This document shows, in pieces, positions 18,284 through 26,571 of a DNA stretch of 38,976 nt (positions are counted from its first letter, which is position 1; each line of letters starts with the position of its first letter). The position numbers and the translations under genes were made by a program. The stretch covers positions 1 to 38,976 of the forward strand of contig JABDKI010000035.1 of the NCBI GenBank assembly GCA_013002295.1. The letters run 5' to 3'. The DNA comes from Altererythrobacter sp. (lineage in GTDB: Bacteria > Pseudomonadota > Alphaproteobacteria > Sphingomonadales > Sphingomonadaceae). Below the pieces are notes generated by a model. It was not told where the DNA came from. It ran no database searches and saw only the letters and a program-made list of their open reading frames with translations.

Positions 18284-20140
18284 TCAAGCGGCCTCGTGCG
18301 AAGCAAATTGCAGCTTTGCCAAACGCGCATAAAGCCCGCCCGCACTGGACAATTGCCCATGCGTGCCTTGCTCGGCAATCCGGCCTTCATCGAGCACGAT
18401 GATGCGGTTCGCCGCGCGGACGGTTGCCAAGCGGTGCGCGATGACCAGCGTCGTGCGATCTTTCATCAGCTCATCGAGCGCTTGCTGAACCAATTGTTCG
18501 CTTTCGGCATCCAATGCGCTGGTCGCTTCATCGAGTAACAAAATCGGCGCATCGCGCAGCAGTGCCCGCGCAATGGCGATCCTTTGCTGCTGCCCGCCTG
18601 ATAACCTTGTTCCGCTTTCACCAAGATAGGTGTCGAGCCCGTCAGGTAGATCGCGCAGGAAAGCCTCTGCATTGGCCGCGCGCGCCGCTTCCCAGATCTC
18701 TTCCTCGCTCGCGCCCCATTTGCCGTAACGCAGGTTGTCGCGTGCGGTTGCGCTGAACAGCACGCCGTCTTGCGGAACGAAGGCGATGCGTTCGCGCACG
18801 TCAGCGGGGTCCGCTTTGGTCAGCGGAATACCATCCAAACGGATAGTGCCGGCTTGCGGGTCGTAAAACCGTTCTGCCAATTGGAAAATGGTCGATTTAC
18901 CCGCCCCTGACGGCCCCACGATGGCAACCGTTTCGCCCGGCTCGATTTCCAGTGTGAAGTCCTGCAGCGCGGCAGATTCCGGGCGCGTGGGATAGCGAAA
19001 GGTGACATTGCGGAACGACAGTCCGCCGCGCGCCGGAACTGGCAAGGCTTGCGGTTTTTCCGGCGCGGCGATGGTCGGTTTGGCGTTCAATAGCTCGTTC
19101 AGCCGGCTGGCCGCACCGGCCCCGCGCAAAAGATCGCCATAAACTTCAGTCAATGAACCGAACGAGCCGGCAACAATCCCGCCGGTCAGTACAAATGCAA
19201 AGATTGTCCCGCCCGAAATGGTCCCTTCAGAGACCGCGATGGCTCCGCGCCACATCATCATGGTCACGCCGCCGAAGATCAGCACAATCACGATTGATGT
19301 CATCGCCGCGCGCAAGGCGATTCGCCGCTTTGCCGTTTGGAATGTACGCTCGACCGCGCCGCCAAACCGCTCCGCTTCGCGCGTTTCCTGACCGAACGCC
19401 TGCACGATCTTCATCGAAGAAAGCACTTCAGTCACCATTGCACCTACATCCGCGACACGATCCTGGCTGGAGCGCGCGACAGAGCGGATTCTGCGCCCGA
19501 ACAGCATGATCGGTATGATGACGAGCGGTATACCCATCAGCAGCCCCAGCGTGAGGTTAGGCACCAGGAACAGGAGCAGTACCGTGCCGCCAATCGCGGT
19601 CAGCGTATTGCGCAAAGCGATAGAGACTGTCGTTCCGACAACCTGTTCGATAACCGCCGTGTCGCTGGTCATTCGGCTGGAGATTTCCTTGGGGCTGTTC
19701 TCTTCGTAGAAGCTGGGCGACAAACGCAGCAGATTGCGTTGAACCTGCAACCGGATATCGGCGACAACCCGCTCTCCGATCCAGCTGACAAAGTAAAATC
19801 TCAGCGCCGTGCCGATGCCCAGTACGAACACAATCATCAGCAGATATTGGAAAGCTTCCGCAATCTGCGCCGATCCAGCGGTGCCGCCAAAGGCTTCATC
19901 AATAATGACTTTAAATCGCCACGGGATCGCCAGCGTAGCCGCAGCCGTGACGAGCAAGGCGACAAACGCCAGCAGAATCTGGCGGGGATACTTGGCCGCA
20001 GCGGCGTAGACCATTCTCAGCGGCCCAAGCGATTTGGCCTTGAGCAGCTCGCTCGCCGCTCCGTCAGCCTCGGCCTTGTTCCGGCGAAAAAGGCCCTTGC
20101 GCGGTGGCTGGTTCTCGATTGTTTCGTTTTGCCCGTTCAT
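18284..20140 (-). CDS. ABC transporter, fused permease and ATP-binding protein (MsbA-like exporter)
   Basis: TM domain plus GPSGAGKSTIFQL Walker A, LSGGQQQRIAIARALLRDAPILLLDEATSALD signature and Walker B. Confidence 0.94.
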   Translation of the reverse strand: MNGQNETIENQPPRKGLFRRNKAEADGAASELLKAKSLGPLRMVYAAAAKYPRQILLAFVALLVTAAATLAIPWRFKVIIDEAFGGTAGSAQIAEAFQYLLMIVFVLGIGTALRFYFVSWIGERVVADIRLQVQRNLLRLSPSFYEENSPKEISSRMTSDTAVIEQVVGTTVSIALRNTLTAIGGTVLLLFLVPNLTLGLLMGIPLVIIPIMLFGRRIRSVARSSQDRVADVGAMVTEVLSSMKIVQAFGQETREAERFGGAVERTFQTAKRRIALRAAMTSIVIVLIFGGVTMMMWRGAIAVSEGTISGGTIFAFVLTGGIVAGSFGSLTEVYGDLLRGAGAASRLNELLNAKPTIAAPEKPQALPVPARGGLSFRNVTFRYPTRPESAALQDFTLEIEPGETVAIVGPSGAGKSTIFQLAERFYDPQAGTIRLDGIPLTKADPADVRERIAFVPQDGVLFSATARDNLRYGKWGASEEEIWEAARAANAEAFLRDLPDGLDTYLGESGTRLSGGQQQRIAIARALLRDAPILLLDEATSALDAESEQLVQQALDELMKDRTTLVIAHRLATVRAANRIIVLDEGRIAEQGTHGQLSSAGGLYARLAKLQFASHEAA

Positions 20141-20224
20141 TGCTTGCCACAGGTAGTCCTACGTGGCGCAAATTTCACGCGCTAATTCTGCATGCTCGCC
20201 ATGCGATTCTGACAATTGCGGAAA

Positions 20225-20241
20225 ATTGTGCATTGCACAAT
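20225..20241. promoter_or_regulatory. Candidate PhaR-type operator upstream of phaZ
   Basis: ATTGTGC-ATT-GCACAAT perfect 7-bp inverted repeat containing TGC-N3-GCA, about 78 nt upstream of the likely phaZ start. Confidence 0.45.
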
Positions 20242-20318
20242 GTTCTTCAACGGTCCAAGAAACCTCTCCCAACCGCACGGCAAGAGGCGGGATACCTAAC
20301 AACACACAGGGGAACGCC

Positions 20319-21575
20319 TTGCTTTATCACGCCTATGAATTGCAGCGCGCCTGGCTGTCGAGCGCCAGCGCAATCGCTTCTATCGGAGCTGAAATGCTCA
20401 AGAACCCGGCAAATCCATGGGGTTACACTGGGCTAGGCCCCATGGCCGCAAGCGCTATGGATGTTTTTGCGCATGCGACCGCAAGCTATGACAAGCCTGC
20501 CTTCGGCATCTCGGAAGTGCCATCGGGCGGCAAAAACAGGCAGGTCGAGGAAGCAACCGTGCTCAACAAGCCGTTCGGCGATCTGAAGCGTTTTTGCCAC
20601 GAAAGCCTGAACGAAGATGCGCCGCGGCTGCTGATCGTAGCGCCAATGAGCGGTCACTACGCCACGCTGCTGCGCGGCACTGTCGAGCGTATGCTGGAAA
20701 GCTGCGAGGTCTACATCACAGATTGGGCGGACGCGAAAACCGTGCCGCTGCATGAAGGCACCTTCGATCTCGATGATTATATCGATTATGTGATCGAATT
20801 TCTGGGCCACATCCACGAAACAACCGGCCATCGCCCCAACATGATGGCAGTGTGTCAGCCGTCAGTCCCTGCCTTTGCAGCGACCGCTCTGATGAACCTG
20901 CATAAGGACCCGGCAACGCCGGCAACGCTGACCATGATGGGCGGGCCGATCGATACGCGGTGCTCCCCCACCACAGTGAACAATCTGGCGATGGACCGCC
21001 CGATCGAATGGTTCCGCCAATCGGTTATCGCAAAGGTGCCGATGAATCATCACGGTGCGGGACGCGAAGTCTATCCTGGGTTTCTGCAGCTGGCAGGCTT
21101 CATGAGCATGAACCTCGGCAGCCACATGATGAGCCACTACGAGATGTTCAAGCATCTGACCGCGGGCGATGATGACAGCGCGCAGGCCACAAAGGACTTT
21201 TACGACGAGTACCGCAGCGTGTGCGATATGACGGCCGAATTCTATCTCCAGACGGTAGAAGAAGTGTTCCAGAAGCACTCGATCCCCAATGGCGAGTTCC
21301 GCCACAAGGGCGAGATTGTTGATCTCGGCAAGATCGCGGACACGGCTCTGCTCGCCATCGAAGGTGAGCGCGACGATATCTCGGGGCTAGGCCAGACCAA
21401 GGCTGCGCTGGATCTTGCGACCGGTTTGGCCGCGTCCAAGAAACGCTATTACATGGCGGAAGGCGCCGGGCATTACGGCATCTTCAACGGCAGCAAATGG
21501 CGCGATAAAGTTGCGCCCGAAGTCGAATCCTTCATTGCACAGCACGCCCGCTCAAGGCTGAAAGCGGTCGCCTAA
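20319..21575 (+). CDS. phaZ: Intracellular polyhydroxyalkanoate depolymerase; likely TTG start at 20319 (ORF open from 20163)
   Basis: LYHAYELQRAWLSSASAIA N-terminus, GHYATLLRGTVERMLESCEVYITDWADAKTVPL, HYGIFNGSKWRDKVAPEVESFI; AGGGGA upstream of the TTG. Confidence 0.93.
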   Translation: MLYHAYELQRAWLSSASAIASIGAEMLKNPANPWGYTGLGPMAASAMDVFAHATASYDKPAFGISEVPSGGKNRQVEEATVLNKPFGDLKRFCHESLNEDAPRLLIVAPMSGHYATLLRGTVERMLESCEVYITDWADAKTVPLHEGTFDLDDYIDYVIEFLGHIHETTGHRPNMMAVCQPSVPAFAATALMNLHKDPATPATLTMMGGPIDTRCSPTTVNNLAMDRPIEWFRQSVIAKVPMNHHGAGREVYPGFLQLAGFMSMNLGSHMMSHYEMFKHLTAGDDDSAQATKDFYDEYRSVCDMTAEFYLQTVEEVFQKHSIPNGEFRHKGEIVDLGKIADTALLAIEGERDDISGLGQTKAALDLATGLAASKKRYYMAEGAGHYGIFNGSKWRDKVAPEVESFIAQHARSRLKAVA

Positions 21576-22183
21576 GGGTCGCTTGTGTCTGGAGATCGCG
21601 ACAGAGCGCGTTTGATTATTCGCCGCGCGGTCATCAGCAGCCATGCTGTGAGCGCTAGCAGGACCAGCGCGATCACGCCTGAAGCCAACGGGTATTCGTA
21701 CACAAGATAGAGCAGTCCAATAGTCGCGGCATCCTCTATGCTGGATAGCGCGACATTGCTGACCGGTTCCGGGCTGGTGTTCACTACGGCCCGTGTGCCA
21801 GCCTTACCAGCATGAGTCGCCAAAGACGCGCCGCCACCCAGCAGGAATGCGATGACTTGCATCGCCGGGTCCGACGGATCGACAATCGCCAGCGCCAGCA
21901 AGGCCCCGCCGATGGGGCGGAACAATGTATGTATCGTATCCCACAGGCTATCGAGCCACATGACCTTGTCGGCGAAGAACTCAGCTAACACGCCGATGAA
22001 CGCAATACCTATCACCCACGGGTTGGCCAGCACTGCTAGCGCAGCGAGATTTTCCGGTACGGGTATTGCTTCGGAACGCATGGCAATGCCGGTCGCGAAG
22101 ATACACAGATATAGCCGCCAACCCGAAAGCAGGCTGACGCTTCCTGCAATACCGATGATCTCCATGATTCCCATGCTCTGCAA
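21572..22183 (-). CDS. DUF4126 domain-containing membrane protein
   Basis: GWRLYLCIFATGIA, WVIGIAFIGVLAEFFADKVMWLDSLWDTIHTLFRPIGGALLA, typical of DUF4126. Stop overlaps the phaZ stop on the opposite strand. Confidence 0.82.
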   Translation of the reverse strand: MQSMGIMEIIGIAGSVSLLSGWRLYLCIFATGIAMRSEAIPVPENLAALAVLANPWVIGIAFIGVLAEFFADKVMWLDSLWDTIHTLFRPIGGALLALAIVDPSDPAMQVIAFLLGGGASLATHAGKAGTRAVVNTSPEPVSNVALSSIEDAATIGLLYLVYEYPLASGVIALVLLALTAWLLMTARRIIKRALSRSPDTSDP

Positions 22184-22222
22184 GAATGCGCTCTGATGGG
22201 CATTTGAGCAAGTTCTTGGTTT

Positions 22223-22960
22223 CTAGATCAAAAGGCCCGCTCGTTCGAGGCATTCGCGAAAGTCACTATTCGGACGCAGCCGGAAGCGCTCGTCTGTGAC
22301 CCTTGCGCTCTGGATTCTGTCGCATCGAAACGTGCGCGGAGATCCGCGAAGGTGATCGAACGCAACGATATACCAGACAGGGTAATTGAGCATCAAATAG
22401 TGCGGTTCGATCTGCCTTTGCGAGGTTTCACCATCTTCCCGTCGGTAGCTGATCGTCATGGCGACTTGATCGAGAAACGCCTGGTGCAACGTTTGCACGA
22501 TGGGCCTAGGAGGAACGCTGAATCCAGCCTGCACATAAGTGGACGCGGTAAGCCCAATGAGTATCCGGGACTTCAATTTCTCCACCGCTCGGCGCTTCTC
22601 TCGCGAAAATGACGCAATCAATTGCCGCCTGACCGAAGCGAGGTTTGCAAGGAACATCGGCGAGTTCATCTGTTCTGCCACAGCGATGCTGATCAGCAGG
22701 TCAACCGCTTCTGCATAGGATAGATTGAGCCGGCCCACACCCCAATGGTGATCCAGGCGCACGCCGCCGCCGCGTCCACGGTCAGCATCGATTGGCAGTC
22801 CCTGCTCGCGCATCAGGCGGAGGTCACGAGCGATCGTTCGCTCGCTGACGCCAAAACGCTGGGCGAGACCGCTGACCGTGCACAAGCCCTCTTGCTTGAG
22901 CTCTGCGGCAAGCAATTCCATCCGTCTCAACCGGCCATCTGCATCTGAGCGCGCCATCAA
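22223..22960 (-). CDS. WYL-domain transcriptional regulator (YafY family)
   Basis: N-terminal HTH (LAQRFGVSERTIARDLRLMREQGLPIDADRGRGGGVRL) plus WYL-like region (ISYRREDGETSQRQIEPHYLMLNYPVWYIVAFDHLRGSPRTFRCDRI). Confidence 0.9.
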   Translation of the reverse strand: MMARSDADGRLRRMELLAAELKQEGLCTVSGLAQRFGVSERTIARDLRLMREQGLPIDADRGRGGGVRLDHHWGVGRLNLSYAEAVDLLISIAVAEQMNSPMFLANLASVRRQLIASFSREKRRAVEKLKSRILIGLTASTYVQAGFSVPPRPIVQTLHQAFLDQVAMTISYRREDGETSQRQIEPHYLMLNYPVWYIVAFDHLRGSPRTFRCDRIQSARVTDERFRLRPNSDFRECLERAGLLI

Positions 22961-23034
22961 TCAAATAGGCCATAAAATGTCATATTTGTCGATATCAAGC
23001 TGATCTCAATCATGGACAAAATGGAGATCGACAC

Positions 23035-23400
23035 ATGAAACTGAATTACCTCGTATTCGGCACAAACCAGATGGAGGCTGCGACCGGGTTCTACGATTCG
23101 CTCTTTGCTGAAATGGGAGCGACGAAGCTGATGACTGGCGAACGCATGACCTTCTGGCAGGGCGAAGAGTATACATTCGCGCTCGCGTTGCCGTTTGACG
23201 AGAATCCCGCGAGCAACGGAAATGGCACGACGGCCGGGTTTGAGGCGGGGTCGCCGGAAGAGGTCAAGCGACTACACGCAAAGGTGCTCGAACTGGGCGG
23301 ATCGTGCGAGGGCGAGCCGGGCGATCGCGGACCGATGTACGCTGCCTATGCGCGAGATCTCGATAGCAACAAGATCACGTTCTATACGATGACGCCATAA
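23035..23400 (+). CDS. VOC (glyoxalase/dioxygenase-like) family protein
   Basis: MKLNYLVFGTNQMEAATGFYDSLFAEMG...AAYARDLDSNKITFYTM; divergent to the WYL regulator. Confidence 0.85.
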   Translation: MKLNYLVFGTNQMEAATGFYDSLFAEMGATKLMTGERMTFWQGEEYTFALALPFDENPASNGNGTTAGFEAGSPEEVKRLHAKVLELGGSCEGEPGDRGPMYAAYARDLDSNKITFYTMTP

Positions 23401-23489
23401 GCCAAAGTCGCAGCGTGCCCCACGCACGCACGAAAAAGGGCGGCGCGCCCGATGACCCGCCGCCCACAATTCGGTTCTGCTGGATAACT

Positions 23490-24671
23490 TTAGAAGACTT
23501 CAAACATTCCGGCTGCGCCCATGCCGCCGCCCACGCACATGGTGACAACGACATATTTCGCGCCGCGGCGCTTGCCTTCGATCAATGCGTGGCCAACGCA
23601 GCGTGCGCCGGTCATGCCGTAAGGGTGCCCGATCGAGATCGAGCCGCCATTGACGTTCAGAATGTCATTGTCGATGCCGAGCTTGTCACGGCAGTAAAGC
23701 ACTTGCACGGCGAAAGCTTCGTTGAGTTCCCAAAGGCCAACCTCGTCCATCTTCACGCCGGTTTGCTTCAGCAATTTCGGGATCGCGAAGACCGGGCCGA
23801 TACCCATTTCGTCAGGCTCCGTGCCGGCAACAGCCATGCCGACATAACGGCCCAATGGCTGCAAGCCCTTCTGCTCAGCCAATTTCGCTTCCATCAGCAC
23901 GCTGGCCGAAGAGCCATCGGACAGCTGCGAGGCGTTGCCAGCCGTGATGCACATGCCCGGACCCATAACCGGCTGAAGCGATTGAAGACCCTCTAGCGTG
24001 GTTGAAGGGCGATTGCCTTCATCCTTGGTGATCGTGGTTTCGACCATTGAGACTTCGCCTGTCTCCTTGTCCTTGACCCCCATCGTAGTGGTGACAGGCA
24101 CGATCTCGTCATCGAACTTGCCGGCTTCCTGGCCTGCAGCAGTGCGCATCTGCGATTGCAGCGCATACTCGTCCTGCGCTTCGCGGCTGACATTGTAACG
24201 CTTGGCAACAGTCTCTGCCGTGCCGAGCATCGGCATGTACACGTCCTTGTGCATTGCGATCAGCGAGTGATCGGGCGCAACACGCATTTCCGGCGTCTGG
24301 ACCATTGAAATCGAGTCCTGACCGCCGCCGACGACGATATCCATATTGTCGACGATGATCTGCTTCGCAGCTGTGCTGATCGCCATCAGGCCCGAAGAGC
24401 ACTGACGGTCAATCGTCTGTGCGGCCACGGATACCGGCGCACCACCGCGCAGGGCAACCTGGCGGCCGATATTGCCTGCTTGCGTGCCCTGGGTCAGAAC
24501 CGCACCCCATACGACATCGTCAATCTCAGCGGCGTCGATGCCAGAGCGCTCTACAGCCGCTGCAAATGAGAACGAGCCGAGTGTAGCGCCCGGAGTGGCG
24601 TTGAAGCCGCCTTTGTATGCACGCCCGATGGGCGTACGAGCGGTAGAAACGATGACTGCATCACGTGACAT
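23490..24671 (-). CDS. Acetyl-CoA C-acyltransferase (thiolase)
   Basis: [45 protein letters not shown] and [13 protein letters not shown] signatures. Confidence 0.95.
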   Translation of the reverse strand: MSRDAVIVSTARTPIGRAYKGGFNATPGATLGSFSFAAAVERSGIDAAEIDDVVWGAVLTQGTQAGNIGRQVALRGGAPVSVAAQTIDRQCSSGLMAISTAAKQIIVDNMDIVVGGGQDSISMVQTPEMRVAPDHSLIAMHKDVYMPMLGTAETVAKRYNVSREAQDEYALQSQMRTAAGQEAGKFDDEIVPVTTTMGVKDKETGEVSMVETTITKDEGNRPSTTLEGLQSLQPVMGPGMCITAGNASQLSDGSSASVLMEAKLAEQKGLQPLGRYVGMAVAGTEPDEMGIGPVFAIPKLLKQTGVKMDEVGLWELNEAFAVQVLYCRDKLGIDNDILNVNGGSISIGHPYGMTGARCVGHALIEGKRRGAKYVVVTMCVGGGMGAAGMFEVF

Positions 24672-24752
24672 AATGGGGGGGTCCTTTCGAAAGGTAATAC
24701 GATCCAGCCCCGCTGTTCGCGGAGCCTAATTTTTAACTAAGATCCGGTCAGA

Positions 24753-25208
24753 TCAAACGAAGAATTGCGTGATCCACTCGCACATCAGAGCAGGCTTGTC
24801 CTCACCTTCGATCTCGATGGTGATTTCAGCCGTCTGCTGCCATTGGCCAGGGCGCTTCTCGATCATTTCGACCAGCTTCCAGTGACCGCGGATACGCTTG
24901 CCAACGCGCACAGGCGCGATGAAACGGGTTTTGTTGCCACCATAGTTCACACCCATTTTGACATTGTCGATCCTGGGCATGTCGCTGTTCGCGGAAAGAT
25001 ACGGGATCATCGACAGTGTCATGAAGCCATGCACGATAGTGCCGCCGAATGGCGTCAGCTTGGCTTTCTCTTCATCAATATGGATGAATTGGTGATCGCC
25101 GGTCGCATCAGCGAACATGTTGACCTTGTCTTGAGTCATTTCGACCCATTCGCTGGTGCCGATGTTTTCGCCGGTTTTGCCGGCCAGTTCTTGCGGTGTC
25201 ATGCCCAA
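24753..25208 (-). CDS. MaoC-family dehydratase (NodN-like)
   Basis: MFADATGDHQFIHIDEEKAKLTPFGGTIVHGFMTLSMIPYL hot-dog hydratase motif. Confidence 0.9.
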   Translation of the reverse strand: MGMTPQELAGKTGENIGTSEWVEMTQDKVNMFADATGDHQFIHIDEEKAKLTPFGGTIVHGFMTLSMIPYLSANSDMPRIDNVKMGVNYGGNKTRFIAPVRVGKRIRGHWKLVEMIEKRPGQWQQTAEITIEIEGEDKPALMCEWITQFFV

Positions 25209-25426
25209 CTCCTCTTGAGAAACCTATGTGCTGAGCGGGACTCGCTCAGAAGTTGCAAGCTTCATGGCGCATCCTACGGCAAATCGCAATGAAGTTTCCG
25301 TAAACGTCAACCTGCCGCTACGGAATCGCCACGCAAAATGCGGGTTTTCGGGCCGGCGAGCGCCAATCGAGACGCCTTTGGCTGCGTTAGCGGGCTATTT
25401 ACCCTGATCCGCTATGCTCTCCGCCT

Positions 25427-26344
25427 ATGGGCTATTCAGATATCTCTACACGCAAGCCGCCGCTCAGCCGCCATCCAGCCTTCATGCCGTTGATTGCTGT
25501 ATGGCTTGCGGCTCTGCTGGGCGGAAGTATTGCGGTGCTGCCGACAGGCGTGATTGGCGCTGGTATGGCACAAGCCCCGTTTGCCGTGCCGGCCTTCGCG
25601 GCAAACCCAATCGCGATGGCAGGACTTGCGGCGCTTCTCGGTGCTGGCCTAGGTTGGGCCGTAGCGCGTGCGATCTCTGCCGTGCAGCACCTACCTGACA
25701 AGTCCGCCTCAGCCATTGAGCACAGCGTGAGCGAAACCGAGGAAGCCGAGGCCGTTGAAGCACAGCCGGTTGAACCACTGCGCATTGTCGAGGTGGAAGA
25801 AGTTGCACAGCCCGTGGTTGAATGGGAGGTCGTCAAAGCCGAGGTGATCGAACCGGAGGTTGTTGAAGACCTTGGTTCAGAACAAGCGCTGGGAGCTGAT
25901 GACATAGCCCCAGAGCCTCAGGCCTATGACGATGCGCCGTTCTATGCCGATATAGACTTGAGCGAATTGCTGGGCGCGCCGCGGGTCGAAGCTGCCGAAC
26001 CAAGTGAGGCACCGATTGATGCGGAGATGGCAGCGGGACAGATTCCGGTCGCACAGGCCGAGCCAGAGACCATGCCAGCGACCGTGCCAGAAACCGTGCC
26101 GCTGCCCGTTGCCACTCAACCGAAGGCAAAACTGCCGCAGCACGGCAAAGCGGTGAACCTGCTGCGCGCGCACGACACGCAGGAACTGGCCATGCCGCAG
26201 CTGATTGAGCGATTCGCGGTCGCACTGGATGACCAACGCCGGCTCGCAGAGGGATCCGCGCATAGCTATTCTCCTCCAGTACCACCATCCAGCATGACAC
26301 AGCGTTTGCGCGCGTTGGTTGAGGTTCCGCCACTCGCTGAGTAG
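25427..26344 (+). CDS. Membrane-anchored protein of unknown function with acidic/Pro-rich linker
   Basis: ATG ORF of 305 aa; two hydrophobic segments (FMPLIAVWLAALLGGSIAVLPTGVIGAGM; IAMAGLAALLGAGLGWAVARAI), then an E/V/P-rich region and a conserved-looking C-terminus. Confidence 0.72.
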   Translation: MGYSDISTRKPPLSRHPAFMPLIAVWLAALLGGSIAVLPTGVIGAGMAQAPFAVPAFAANPIAMAGLAALLGAGLGWAVARAISAVQHLPDKSASAIEHSVSETEEAEAVEAQPVEPLRIVEVEEVAQPVVEWEVVKAEVIEPEVVEDLGSEQALGADDIAPEPQAYDDAPFYADIDLSELLGAPRVEAAEPSEAPIDAEMAAGQIPVAQAEPETMPATVPETVPLPVATQPKAKLPQHGKAVNLLRAHDTQELAMPQLIERFAVALDDQRRLAEGSAHSYSPPVPPSSMTQRLRALVEVPPLAE

Positions 26345-26571
26345 GCTTTTGCTGTTGGATTGGACCGAAAGCTAGCTCCGCAGGCTAAAGTTCAACCATA
26401 GTCGGCTGAAATATTGCTACCCTCTTCGCAGTTGCAAAAATCATTTCATGTCGCCATGAGAGCTTTGAGCGATGGAAAAGCTGCGCCAAGCAGCATCCGG
26501 GATTTCGCTTAATTGCCGGACAGCGTCTCCGTGCGCGGTCGCACCCCGGCATCTGACATGATGGAGTTTGA

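Noticed and set aside
17603-18538. 311-aa plus-strand ORF across the M13 peptidase / ABC exporter junction
   Set aside because: Overlaps two well-supported minus-strand genes and has no coherent domain pattern.
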